Part shown: positions 1-12,800 of the stretch, one piece after another | Layout: every line of letters begins with the position of its first letter | Position numbering within the stretch: position 1 is the stretch's first letter | NCBI GenBank assembly: GCA_958295665.1 | Contig: OY282558.1 | Location: forward strand, 30,277,045 to 30,341,044 | Reading direction: 5' to 3' | From: Tipula vernalis | Taxonomy: Eukaryota; Arthropoda; Insecta; Diptera; Tipulidae | DNA length: 64,000 bases | The notes under the pieces: generated by a model | Seen by the model: the letters and a program-made list of their open reading frames with translations, nothing else | What the model was told of the DNA's origin: nothing | Databases searched by the model: none | Program-made: the position numbers and the translations under genes

Positions 1-1
1 C

Positions 2-805
2 GAAATCATAAAAATGCGTACTCCAGATAGTGATGCACTAACCCATAGTGATATAGATGAAAATCAACGTAATCACTCGCATACAACTTCAAACGATCCT
101 TCAAAAGAACAAATCATTAATATACCGATTGAAAAAACACAAACACTACAGATCGAGATAACAAATGATAATACAAAACCAATGTTACCTATTCGGCCGA
201 AAACTGCTGCATCGCCCATTCGTAAATACAACACACCAAATTCTGATTCAACCGTTACATCACCAATTCAACAAGCCGGTCGTAACACACGCTCACCTAG
301 TCGCAACGAGAATAAAGTTATGCTAAAACCGCGCAGCAGATCGATTTCACCGGGAAAACAAAAGCGTCGAATGCAAAATCATAACGAAGAAGTACTTAGC
401 CCTATATCACAACATCATGAAGTACAAGTGCTCCATAATTTAATACGTAGCCCATTAATTTCTCCGAATTCTGCCCGACAAATGCAAGTACAACATCGTA
501 AAAATAGTATAACAAGTGTAACGAGTGAAACGCAAACAGATGATACGGCAAAGAATAGTTTATCACCTATTGAACGCGGTACAGTACAAACACAAACATC
601 AATAGAAATGCCATCACCAAAACGAACCGTAGACCTTGTAACGACTTCAACAAGTACGGGCAGTGATATGGAACCATACACCAACAATAATTATGATAAT
701 TTTCGTTCCGGTTATTTAACACAAGATGCGATGGTGGTGAAACCAAAACGATGGGAGGAACTTGCTTTGGTTGATAATGAGACATTGGCTGATTTAAAAA
801 GTGGG
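2..805 (+). CDS. Togaram1: TOGARAM exon A (Ser/Pro-rich linker, open at the left edge)
   Basis: The frame is open from base 2, so the Met at base 14 is internal. The exon encodes a basic, Ser/Pro-rich linker with several SPI-type motifs, typical of proline-directed phosphorylation sites. Its last residues (KRWEELALVDNETLADLKSG) begin a TOG helix that continues with DWRLRS in the next exon. The donor gtatgt follows base 805 in phase 0; the apparent ORF runs 12 nt into the intron before a stop. Confidence 0.85.
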
Positions 806-3800
806 GTATGTATCTAAAATATGAAAGCATATAATTATCGTGGCAATTATATTAATTTCTTGTTTTGTTGTTGGTACATTCCAATCAGTATATTATATAT
901 GAACTCATATATCCTATATACTTACATAATTATATTTACTCTATATGTATAAGACGACCCAGTTGAATTTGTCTTTTGGCGTTTTCAACGGATTTTTGCA
1001 CGCAATTTAAACAAAATTATATAGAACCGATTTTATTGTTCAATGCTTCTTCAATGATTTTATAATAATACGATCAGATATTACAGGAAATTGTGTCCAT
1101 TTTGTGGAATGATTTGAACCACATTTTGTCCCAATAGTTGTTTCATGTCTTTAATTTTTTACTGAATGGTGAAACTATGCTCCGGGAATATTCCCGTTAC
1201 CACTGAGTTGGTCGAAATTTACTTTCACGTTACTTAAATCTATTTCATTAAAATTAACAACAATTTAGTCGGGTAATAATATTATATGCACAGTCCGAGC
1301 CACGTAAAACACAACAACTATAAATTTAACCTAAATGTGCAAAAGTTAAAACTATAATTTTATAGAAACGTAATTACTTTCACTAAATAGTTTACCTGCA
1401 CCGCATAAAACCCATAACACGGTTAAACATATTTTTTATGTACTCGTAGTCCTCATTTCGAATCGAATTGATTTATAATCTTTCACCTAACTACACCACA
1501 CAACGCCGTACAAACAATTTTGCCACAATATTTTCATATTTTATGTTTTTGTGTACTGGGTGAGCTATATCGTATCAAAAGTAATTAGTGTTTTTTAATA
1601 TAATCGTATATACGTACATAGAAAAACGTCGCGACTTATGCGACCTCAATCTTATATCACAAAATAATCTAAATAAGAAATTTTCTTAACATAAAAATAA
1701 AAATTATAAAAATTTAACACGCGATATGATTTTTTATATTTATTCGCATTTTTTTTTTTTTTTTTTTTTTTGTAACACTATAGCAGCATAAGTAACAAAA
1801 ACATGTAACAACTGGAAGTACATATACGGCGAAATGTACACGATTCAAACTTATTTGTAAAGTGGTTCATATGTAATTATTGTCCCTTTAATTTATTTGT
1901 GTGCAGATCAAACAATTTGACCTATAATACGAGTACTTGTTGGAACAATAAGAAAGAAATAATTATTAGGAAAGCCCTTATTACCCTCAAAGCCCCGTAT
2001 GACCGACTTTAAAATGTTCTGTCATCATGCTTAAAATTACCTGTTGGCTGAATACTATCTTTTACACGCTTATCGTACACCCTCCCTCCAATTCTTTTTG
2101 ATTAGTTGGTTGTTTATAGTTTAAAACTCTGATTTACTTAGATTAAAATTAACATAAGTTTGGTAAAATTATAATTAATTAATTCAGCCAATTCAAAATT
2201 ATTTTGTTCCTATTTAAACTACTACCAATAAATTGGTTATTCACCTAATTCTAACTAAACATCAAAATCTTTCAAAAAATTTAATAATCAGTTCAACAAT
2301 AACAACTTTGTTTAGGCAGAAAAAAGACGGTTAGCTCTCCAACAACTCAAATTTAAAAATGTTTAATATTCAAATATTTGATTCTCCTGATACTCAATGG
2401 CGTAACATAGCAACAGATTCCATTCTTAACGGAATTGGAGGCCCACGATAATTTACCAAGCATTCAAATATTACTTCAGGAAGATTAGATAGATGGTAGA
2501 TCAGGTGAAGTATATTTTAAAATACAGGCTTACAATCCTTTTTCATTGCGTGGCGCTCTGGGCATGAAAGAATTTTTGAGAATTTTGTGTCCAACAGTGG
2601 GAAAATAGTAGATCAAATTTTCTAGTAGAAAAATGTTTGTTTTCTATTTTTTTCTATAATATTACAAAAAAAACTTATGATCGATAATCTTATTGCTTAT
2701 ACTACTGTACTAAATAGAACTCAAGTAACTTCATTTTAACATTAGTTGTAGGTTCTATTTGGAAAATTTGGGTAATTTTGAGGGTTATCTGAACTCATTG
2801 ATTACTATTTTGTAGGCATAAAAACTTTGCCATTTATCGGTTTCATTTAAGTGTTCAGTATTGTACTACAATAAATTTTGCTACCAAAAAATTAAAAAAA
2901 AATCAGCTCTATCTGATTTAGGTGATATTTGCGACTAACTTTCGTGCAACCGCCGGAATTTCTCTTTTTGCGTGTTGTATTTGTCATTATCCATTTTAAT
3001 GAATTATGATCTAAACCTAAAATTATTACGGTTACAGTTCAAAAATTTCGCCGAATCGAGTTGCTTTTCATTTGGCTGTCTTCTTATTTGATAAATTACA
3101 TATACTTAACTGATATTTATCTTATACATAACCTTTTTATCTAAGTAAAGAATGGCTTCCCGTCCTGCAATATTGTTAGGTTTCATGCTAATGAAGTCCA
3201 AATGTTAGCGATTTTCGCAGAATGTTGTTGTTTTATTTATATGATTCCTTATTAGCTTAATCATATGAACTGAACATCTATTCGTACTCGTTTGGAGATG
3301 TCGGCTTGTGTAATAACGAGCAATATCGTTACAATTAAACCATATGGGGCAACCGTACATGATGATAGAAGACATTTTTGCTTTGATTAATTGAATGCTG
3401 AGGAGATTGGTTAGGTAGCAGAATTGGTCAATATTGATTCCCAAGCATTTTACTGAAGATTTTTATTCGATGCTAACGTTACTAATTTTTATCTTGATGT
3501 TATTTCGATTTCTCCGTGTATCAATATTTGCCTACTGCCATGGTCTTCCACAAGTGTGAAGAAAATTTATGGTAAAATTGATAGCCATTTGAAGATTTTT
3601 TGATATGCTGCTGATTTTTGTACCGGAAGTAAATATTACTATGTCATCAGCATAGTCAATGGTCTGGGTGTTATTATTGTTGATTTTTTCATTAGATATC
3701 AAATCTTGTGTAAAGTGATTAAACCGGATTGGAGCGATTATGAACCTTTGTTGTGATCCGTTGTAAACATTAGACATTCTGGTTGACGAGATGCTTCCGT

Positions 3801-6800
3801 TAGTGGTAATAAATGTCCAGTTATACAACATTTCTAACAGTTTACGTATTATATCCATATTGAATTTCCTTTTGCTTCATTTAAATATTAGACGCCCGTG
3901 CAAATTTTATGATGTGTTGTTGTGTGGAAATCCAAACTGGGTATCGGGTATTAGGTTGTTTGCCACTGTATAAGTTTATAAATCTTATTGTAAATTACTA
4001 TCTCAAATAATTTGCCCAAATTCGACCAAATACTGATACCGAACTTCTGGCTACCGGACTCGGGAAAGTTCTATTGTTTAACAGATTATTAAAAATTGTG
4101 GAAATTTCTGCTAATATTGACTCGAGCAAATTTTATAAATAATCTCAATTGTACTGTTTGTGAAACATTCTACCCTATATTGTTCCAATGCTTTCTTTTG
4201 GGAGTATTTAATTTAGGGTTTTGTTGAATTATTTCAGTTATACTATAGATTGCCCAATTTCTAAATTCGTCACATTACTGTTATTTAGCGATATGTATAT
4301 ATGTTTGGTTTCGCTCGCGTAACCATTTCTGGTAAATTCTCAATTCTCTTCAACCGTTCTTTCCATGTTTCAGTATCTGTTGCATCTCCTTGTATTTCTA
4401 CGGCATTTTGATAATTTTCGTAGAAATGCATAGGTGTTTCACCGGTGTGAAGTATTTCACACAAAGTGTAGCTACACAAATTAACGAAAAGTGTAGTGTC
4501 CTGAAAAAGTGTAGGCCTACATAAAAAAGTGTAAATAAAAAGTAGAACCAGGTATGGGACGATATTTCTATGAAGTGGACAGGTCAAGTATCCGAAACAC
4601 TTTTTCTTATTAAAATAAAAAGGGTTGGGTATGTTCGACGCTATTTTGAAAATTGTGAAAATCACATAAAATGTCCAAACCTGATGCTACACTATGAACA
4701 TTTACCAAAATCTCAGAGATGTTACCAGGTGTGGGCTTATATTTCCATAAAGTGGACAGGTCAAGCTATCCGAAACAATTTTTCTTATTAAAAGTTAGCG
4801 CTAAGTATAAAGTTAATCCAGCGATACTATTTTTTTCTAAATATTAAAGACACCATGAATTAATTATGAACACGGAGGCAGGGAAAATAACAAGAATAAG
4901 CCAAGCAACATTTACGAGTTATTGATTATATTTTGTGGTTGCACACCCACCGGGCACACGCATTCGGCAAAGACAAATCTCAAAAATTGGCTCAAATAAA
5001 GACTATAAAGTTTGTAAAGGGAATACATAGAGGAATTCCAATCAATCAGTGCCATTTTGATACAAGCCGTAGAACAAGGGGGTTTTTAGTTATTAATTAC
5101 TACATATACGTCCTGATGGAGCAAATAAACCAACTGATTACTGGCAAACCAAACGTTTCGTTTCTCTTGGAAATGAAAGATGGTCACTATATAAACGGGC
5201 TCTCAGTCGTGAGTGAAATGGATCTCATTGGCTTGGGTGCTCCATATGAATGGTGAATAAACTAAGATCCCTATAAAGAGGCACTCCAGGGCGAATGATT
5301 GTATAATGGCTATAGACCAAAACGTTTCGGAGAGTACATGAAAAGTTGTCAATGCGAAATACATCGATTTGCTTATTTTCAAAAAATGTTTGCAAAAGCC
5401 CTCCGGCTCATATCAAAATATCAATTAGTGATTCAAATTCCCCTTTCGTATGCCCTTTCTAACCAATATAGTCATACGTAGCAACATCTCCACGATTTTG
5501 GTAAATGGTCATAGTGTAGCATCAGGTTTCGACAGTTTATGTGATTTTCACAATTTTCAAAATAGCGTCGAACATACCCAACCCATTTTTATTTTAATAA
5601 GAAAAATTGTTTCGGATAGCTTGACCTGTTCACTTCATATAAATATCGTCCCATACCTGGTTCTACTTTTTATTTACACTTTTTTATGTAGGCCTACACT
5701 TTTTCAGTACACTTACACTTTTCGTTAATTTGTGTAGCTACACTTTGTGTGAAATACTTCACACCGTACTCAGTACAACTCCAAAAATTTGTGATCACAT
5801 ATTTTCCAACATATTCTACGTCTTTCTAAGCTTAATTATCTCTTAAAAATTTATAATAATTAGTAAATTTGCGTGCGTAAGTAAGCATGCGCACTGGAAA
5901 AAAAATTGAGGTTTCTCATTCGGAAGGTTCTGGGTTAGAGTCACAAAGGAGACCTATCCGTCAAAATTTTAAATACAATTTAAATAATTGACCTTCTACA
6001 AAATCACGATAAATAGTCCTTCACTAGTTTTGAAATAATGCATGTTGATTTTGTTTATAAGCTCAAAAATATTTTCCTATACATATAATTATGACGTGAC
6101 CGTTCAATTTTATCTAAACCTTACTATTTTCAAAATTTAGAAACTTGGACAATTTGATTAATGTTCGTTGATTTTAAATTTTTATTTGAGTTTATTCATT
6201 ATGTAACCCAAATACTTTGTTTGAAGGTAACTTAGCACCAAAACACGTTTCATCAAAAAAAAAAAAATCAATCATTATATTTAATAAGGTAATTCATTAT
6301 TTTGTTCTAAGAATCGAATTTTCCGAAATGTTATGTTGTGGAAAATTATTAAAGACAATACCTCTCTCGCACCCATCTCAAATCCAATTTTTAAACTTTA
6401 GTTGGCTTAATGATTTAAATTATTCATTTTTTTATTAATTAATCATTCAAATTGATATAATATTTATTGTTTAACAAAATTGATAGAATAGACTACTCCA
6501 ATATTCTCAAGGTGTAGGTGGAAATTATTATACGGTTTTAATGATAAATTGTAAAAAAATATTATAAAAATGGTTTTCAAGCTTGGAGTTATTTATGTTT
6601 CACACATACGTAATTTCGTTTTGCCTAAATACACGTTTATCATAATAATAGTGGATATTATTGAATGAAACCTATTTTAAAATCCAATTAATCATAAAAC
6701 AACAAAAATCTAATTAACAGGTTTCTTCTTACCTTGGGAATAAATCTAATCTAAAAATAAAACGGCTGCACGGATGAAATCAGTTAGAATTTTTTGGCGT

Positions 6801-9800
6801 GTCACAATCACCGCAATGTAATTAAAATAGGCCAGGTTTTTTTTTTTATTTGGTTAAATCTTACTCACCCTTCTGTTTAACCAGTTTAATTAAAATATTT
6901 GTTTTGTTGATGTAGACCTTTTTTAATTTATTCTACTATATCATGAAAATTATGTGATTTAAATAAACAAAATATAAACATATACGCTCATTGTACACTT
7001 CCACCAAATTCCAAAAAAAATAAAATAAAAATAATTTGACACCATCCCCTCACCACCTACACTAACCGTATGCATATCATAAACAATAATGTAAAAGAGC
7101 AAAAACTACTTGTTAAAATAACACCTCTCTCACATTCCATTGGAGTCGGAATATATAGCAACTGGCCAAACGGAATAGAACAATAAATATAATTCATATT
7201 CGTAACGTTTATTTTTTCCTTTTAACTTTTTTTGTTGTTAGTTTTGTTAGTTTTTATCTTTACATCAATTAAATTTGAATTAAAATGCAACTATGTAGGT
7301 CAAAATTTTATTGGTAGTGGTGATGGTTTTTTAATTTTTCCCATTTTTTATAAACCTTTATACGTGTATGAGTGTACTGAAAAAAAAAAAATCAATAGAA
7401 ACGTGACTGTCGGTTATTATGAACTGTGTCCGAAATTGTATAAAATATATATTTTATTTTCACCCAATTTTCCTTTGTTTTCTTTATTTATTTCCTTTTT
7501 TTTTTTTTTTGATTTATAATTTCATATTAGCAGAGGTTTTTTGGAAAATTTTATTTTATTTGATTATGGTGCTGAAAAGGAAAAACATACCAATATGGTA
7601 AATTTTGGAAAATCATGCAAATACTCATTTCAAATCTTGAACTGTGTCAAAGTTTGTTGACTTTTGGTTGAAATTATATTAAAATTTGGCGTTTTTATTG
7701 TTAATTGGCTAGCTTAAGTTTAAGTAGTCGTGCATTTGGCAAATTTGATGTGAGAAAAAGTGAAAATAATTATTTTGAAAATAGTAATTGTATTATAATC
7801 GGACATATCGTGATTTATTCTTGGACACATCCCGCTCTGAGGGTGTAATAGATTCAGATTTAGCGGTGATTGGAAAATTTTATTCGAAGGCTCAGAATTT
7901 ACAAAAAATTAGATATTTCGATTTAATATTAAAATTTAATTTTATTAAATTTTATTTGATCTTTAAAAAATTGACTTAATTATAGACAAACCGCTTTAAA
8001 ATTTTTTCAAATTCATATTTGCTGGGTATTTATCATCATTTTCTCAGATTTCGACTTGCATCGATTTGCTAAATTTTTTGCGACTTTTCAAAAACTTACG
8101 AAATATCTTTTATACCGCCTAACAACAAACCGTTAAGTTTAAGCTTTTATTGAAATTTATTTTTTACTTTTCCCATTATCACTAAGTTTTCTTGTTTCTC
8201 GATGAATTATGTTACCAGGGTAGCGATTTTGGTCGCAATTTGAGGATTGAGTTGAGAATTACCGGAAGGCAATAGTATTGGTAAATTGTATTGGTGTCTA
8301 AAGAATAGAGAAAAACAGAGAATAAACATTTGAAAAATAAAAAAAACAATTCAGTGTTAGCTCATGCGTACGAAAGGAATGTTGTACATATTTTTATTTC
8401 CTGTAATTTTCTGTAAAATTTAAAACTAATAAAATGGTAAATTGAATAATGATTTAAAGATAAATCAAAATTAGCTAAAAATGGAAATTAAGTCAAAAAA
8501 ATATTTATAAACTATAATTTTATTAATAATTTTAAATGATGAAAAGACATACGACGTACATCCTGCTTGCCCATCCCAAAATCACTAATTTACTTATATT
8601 TTTCACATTATCCCTCTTATTCGATGTTAAACAAAAAACTAAAAAATTGATGGGCGGTTTTTTTGTTTTTTGTTTAACATGATGCAAATAAGAGAGATAA
8701 AATGATACGAAAAAGAGGGATATAAAATATAATGTGGAAAATATAAGAAGTAAATTAGTTATTTTGGCTTAGTGTTAATTCAAACGCAGGAGAGGACGGA
8801 TGTACGTCGTGTGTCTTTTCATCATTTAAAATTATTAATAAAATTATAGTTTATAAATATTTTTCTGACTTATTTTCCATTTTTAGCTAATTTTTGTTTA
8901 TCTTTAAATCATAATTCAATTTACCATTTTATTAGTTTTAAATTTTACAGAAAATTACTGGAAATAAAAATATGTACAACATTCCTTTCGTACGCATGAG
9001 ATAGCACTGAATTGTTTTTTTTTTTATTTTTCAAATGTTTATTCTCACTGACATAACTCAAAAAAAAAAAAAAAAGTTAAAAATATTATGAATGTGGCCG
9101 ACGAAGAATGTATAGATTAACACGCCAATTCCCATAGTCGTGTCATTTCAGGCGACGTGACTTAAGTCACGTCACGTCGCATGAAAATTGATATTCTTGA
9201 AGTCGGTTCAAGAGCGACTGTAACTATAAAGATGTGGGCCAAATTATAAATAACACAAAATTACACAATTAAAACATTTTAAAAAAATATTCGGACGAAA
9301 ATTTCACCCTTCTATTTTGCTGTAGTCGCCTGTCACTTACAAAATTCAAGTGATATCTGTCGCATAAAGTGACTTTAGGCGTAAACAAACGACTAGGAGA
9401 ATCGGAAAATTGATGTGACGTGACTATCGTCATGAAAAATGACGTGATACGACTATGGGAATTGGGGTGTAAATACCATTTATTTATGCTGCTTTTTGGT
9501 TTTTATATTGAAGATCACGAGCAATTTTTTTGATTGCGTATATTGTTTTGGATTTTTGGTAACATAGTAAAATGAATGTCTCGTTTACAACAACAATAGA
9601 TAGAAAAACATGAATTCCTCATGTTAAAAGATAGGGAAAAATAACTCAAGGCGAGCGGAAGCAACAAAAAATTTGAACCGATTTCACCCGCTTAGCTTAT
9701 TTTTGATACTTATCATCATGAGAAAACACACTAATACAATAAAAATATTTGACGGCACACAATAGCAAAATGTATATTATACGTCGTGTACATATACAAA

Positions 9801-12800
9801 ATTCTCAATCCTCAATCCTCATTTTGCGACCAAAATCAATACCCAGGACTCCAAAGCATCGACTCATTTAAAAAAATTCAAATTTAATTAAAAGCTTAGT
9901 TTGAAATTAATTTAATTTTAATTTCCCTTTTAAAAGATTCGCAAATCATTCATTCAAATACAAAAGCTTTTCGTTGAAACTTTCAAGATGTATAAAATAT
10001 TTTGTAGGTAAGTAAGCTTTTTCATACAAAGATAAATTGTTTTAGAAAAAAGTCTTTCAGAAAATTCTGTTTTGAAACAGTTCAGTTCATAAATTTTTAA
10101 TATTTTATAAATAAGTTTTTCAGTTAAGAAAGATAAGTTCTGTTCTCGACCAAAAAATTAGAAATGTTTAATTAATTAATTTAACGGCAAACGCTATCAG
10201 AAAATTTGAAAACTTCTATAATTTTTGTTCCATTTAAATTTCGGTTTTGAAAGATTTCAAATTCACAAGGTTTTCAATTGTGAAAGTTTAATTGTAAAGT
10301 TCAGTAACATGTAAGAAATATTTTGTATGTGAGATTTTCAGTTAAATTAATATTTGTTTTTATCCCTTCCAAAAAATTTAAATTTTATTTTAATTCAACG
10401 GAAAACTTTCTGAAAGTTAAAAGATTTCGGAAAGGCTAAACTATTCCTTGAATTTTCATTAAATTTTACTCATTTTAAAGAATTCCAATTCTCTTCTTAC
10501 AACTTGTAAAAAATATTTTGTACGCCACAGTTAAAAAAAAATTAGTTTTTACTCATTTTAAAAAATTCTAATGTGATTTTTATTAACGGAAAAGCTCTCA
10601 GAAATGTAAAGCGTTCTTTCTTCTATAGGTGAGGTTTTCAGTTTAAAAAAATATTATTCTTCCCAAAAATTACAAATTTTAACATAATTTAACGGAAACG
10701 CTTTCAGAAAAAGTAAAAGCTTCTATACTTTATTCAATTTTAATTCCTCTTTAAAATGATTTCAAATTCAAAAGTTTTTCAAAACTGAAAGTTCAATTCT
10801 GAAGTGCTGAATTAAAAAGCTTTTGAATTAAATAATATTTGTTTTATTCAAAAAATTTTCAGAAAGTTATAAAACTTCCAGAAACATAATTACATTTTAA
10901 ATTAACTTTCGAAAAACAAAATTGTATACTCATTTTTTCCAGTTCACAAATGTTTAATTAAACTTTCAACATGTAAGAAGGTCTTTATATGTAAGCTTTT
11001 CATTTTTTAAACGAACTAATTTATTGGGAAAGAAAATTAGTTTTTATTTCCTACAAAAAGTTCAACTTTTATTTAAATTTAACGGGTAAGATTCCAGGAA
11101 ATGTTAAAGCTTTTTTTTAATTAAAATTATATTTGCATCTTTGCTCCTTCAAAAGATATAAATTGTATTTTAATTAAACGGAAAAACTTTTGAAAGCCAA
11201 AAAAATTATCAGTAAGGGGAAAAGCTTCCCTGATTTCTGATTTTAATTTAATTAATATGACATTATTATTATTATTAACCGGAGGGCCATGTGGGCGATA
11301 AGCCACCTCGCACCGCGACCTAAAAGATCTATTGTGCTGGACCCTACTTAATTATCCGTCCAGTCAATATTCAGGCTCTTAATGAATCTGACAATACTAC
11401 TGGCCGGTACAAGATACATACTATCCGGGCTCATTGTTCTCCCTCCTAGATGTTGCAGTCTTTGCTGGAAAATGGCTGGGCAATGGCACAGAACATGTTC
11501 CGCTGATTCCGCTTCCAGACCGCAGAAGCGGCATGCATCTGTCGTACTTAGGCCCATCTTCTTAAGGTGATACCTTAAGGGGACATGACCTGTGAGGAAG
11601 CCAGTAAGCAGCCTCAACTCAGGTTTCCTAAGTTCAAGACACTCCTTAACCCTGACAGACGAAGGTGGACATATTAACAAACATTTTACTTTGGTATTAT
11701 TAATTTGGCACAACATTCAAGTTTCCATCAATTCTAATTCTAATGGAAGCTTTTGCTAATTTTGCTTCGTGGAAAGCGTCTTACGATAAACAGCAAATTT
11801 TGGGAAATTATGGTAAGGAGTAAAGGTAGTACGCAATACCCTAACGTACTACCTCTACACCTAACCCTTATCTTAAAATTAAGAGAATTTCGGGATTTTT
11901 TTTTAAATTTGGCTGGACATAGCCAACATTTAGGTTGTTAATTCAAAAGCTCAATATTCAAAAAAATCTTAGTGATTTAATAAGTTTAATGGGCATCTTT
12001 TTCTACTTTCTACAAAATGTACTCCTAATTTAATAATATTTTTCTGTTTTTACAAAATTTCAGAAAATTTCGTAAATTTTCATTTGGTGACAGCGGAACC
12101 TGATGATTGAACCGAAATCGTTAAGTTTTTGTATTATCTCTCTAGAAATAAAAATAAAAATTCTCCACAGAAAAAAATGTAATATTTTATTCGTGTTATG
12201 ATTGGCTGTAACAAGAAACCTGAAAAACAACAGTGCAACAACAAAGTTTAATTTTTTTTTTTATTGAATTTATATCTGTCATCGAAAATGAACTATGCAT
12301 TATAAATTAATCGATGATTGGCGAGCATAGCGAGAACGTTTTGTCGACTTTTGGTTAGCATAACGAACAGGGGTCGGAGCTCCCTAGTATATGTAAGTAA
12401 AGTTGGAAACTATAATAAATACTACATAAGCAGAAGATATCTGATTTTTTTTTACATTTTACATTTTGCCCAATTAAACAACTACCAGAAGTTTACTGCG
12501 TTCGATATTTCATTTTTTCGATGACAAAAAATACTGGCTTTAACCGTTGTGTCTATACCCAAAAAATTATACACTATTCTATACCCGACCCACCCGGGTG
12601 GCCACATGTATTTTCTTGTTAATATCGAAAATGTTTGTATTTGCCAGTGTATTATTGCCTTTATTTATTTTAATATACTATTTTAAACGTTATAAAACAA
12701 AAAAAAAAAAAAAAAAAAATGGGGAATCCCCGGTTAATGCTAGTAAAACAAAACAGAAAAGAATCGTTTAGGTGAGCTGAGGAAATTAGAGTAGGTGTGG

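Larger units (their letters stand above)
8215..9847. mobile_element. Element with about 46-bp terminal inverted repeats, hosting two nested MITEs
   Basis: The left terminus 8215-8260 (CCAGGGTAGCGATTTTGGTC...) and right terminus 9802-9847 are imperfect inverted copies sharing GATTTTGGTCGCAA and GAGGATTGAG. Inside lie a 729-bp foldback (8318-9046) and a 349-bp MITE (9121-9469). No coding sequence remains. A target-site duplication for the outer pair is not evident, so the boundaries are tentative. Confidence 0.5.
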
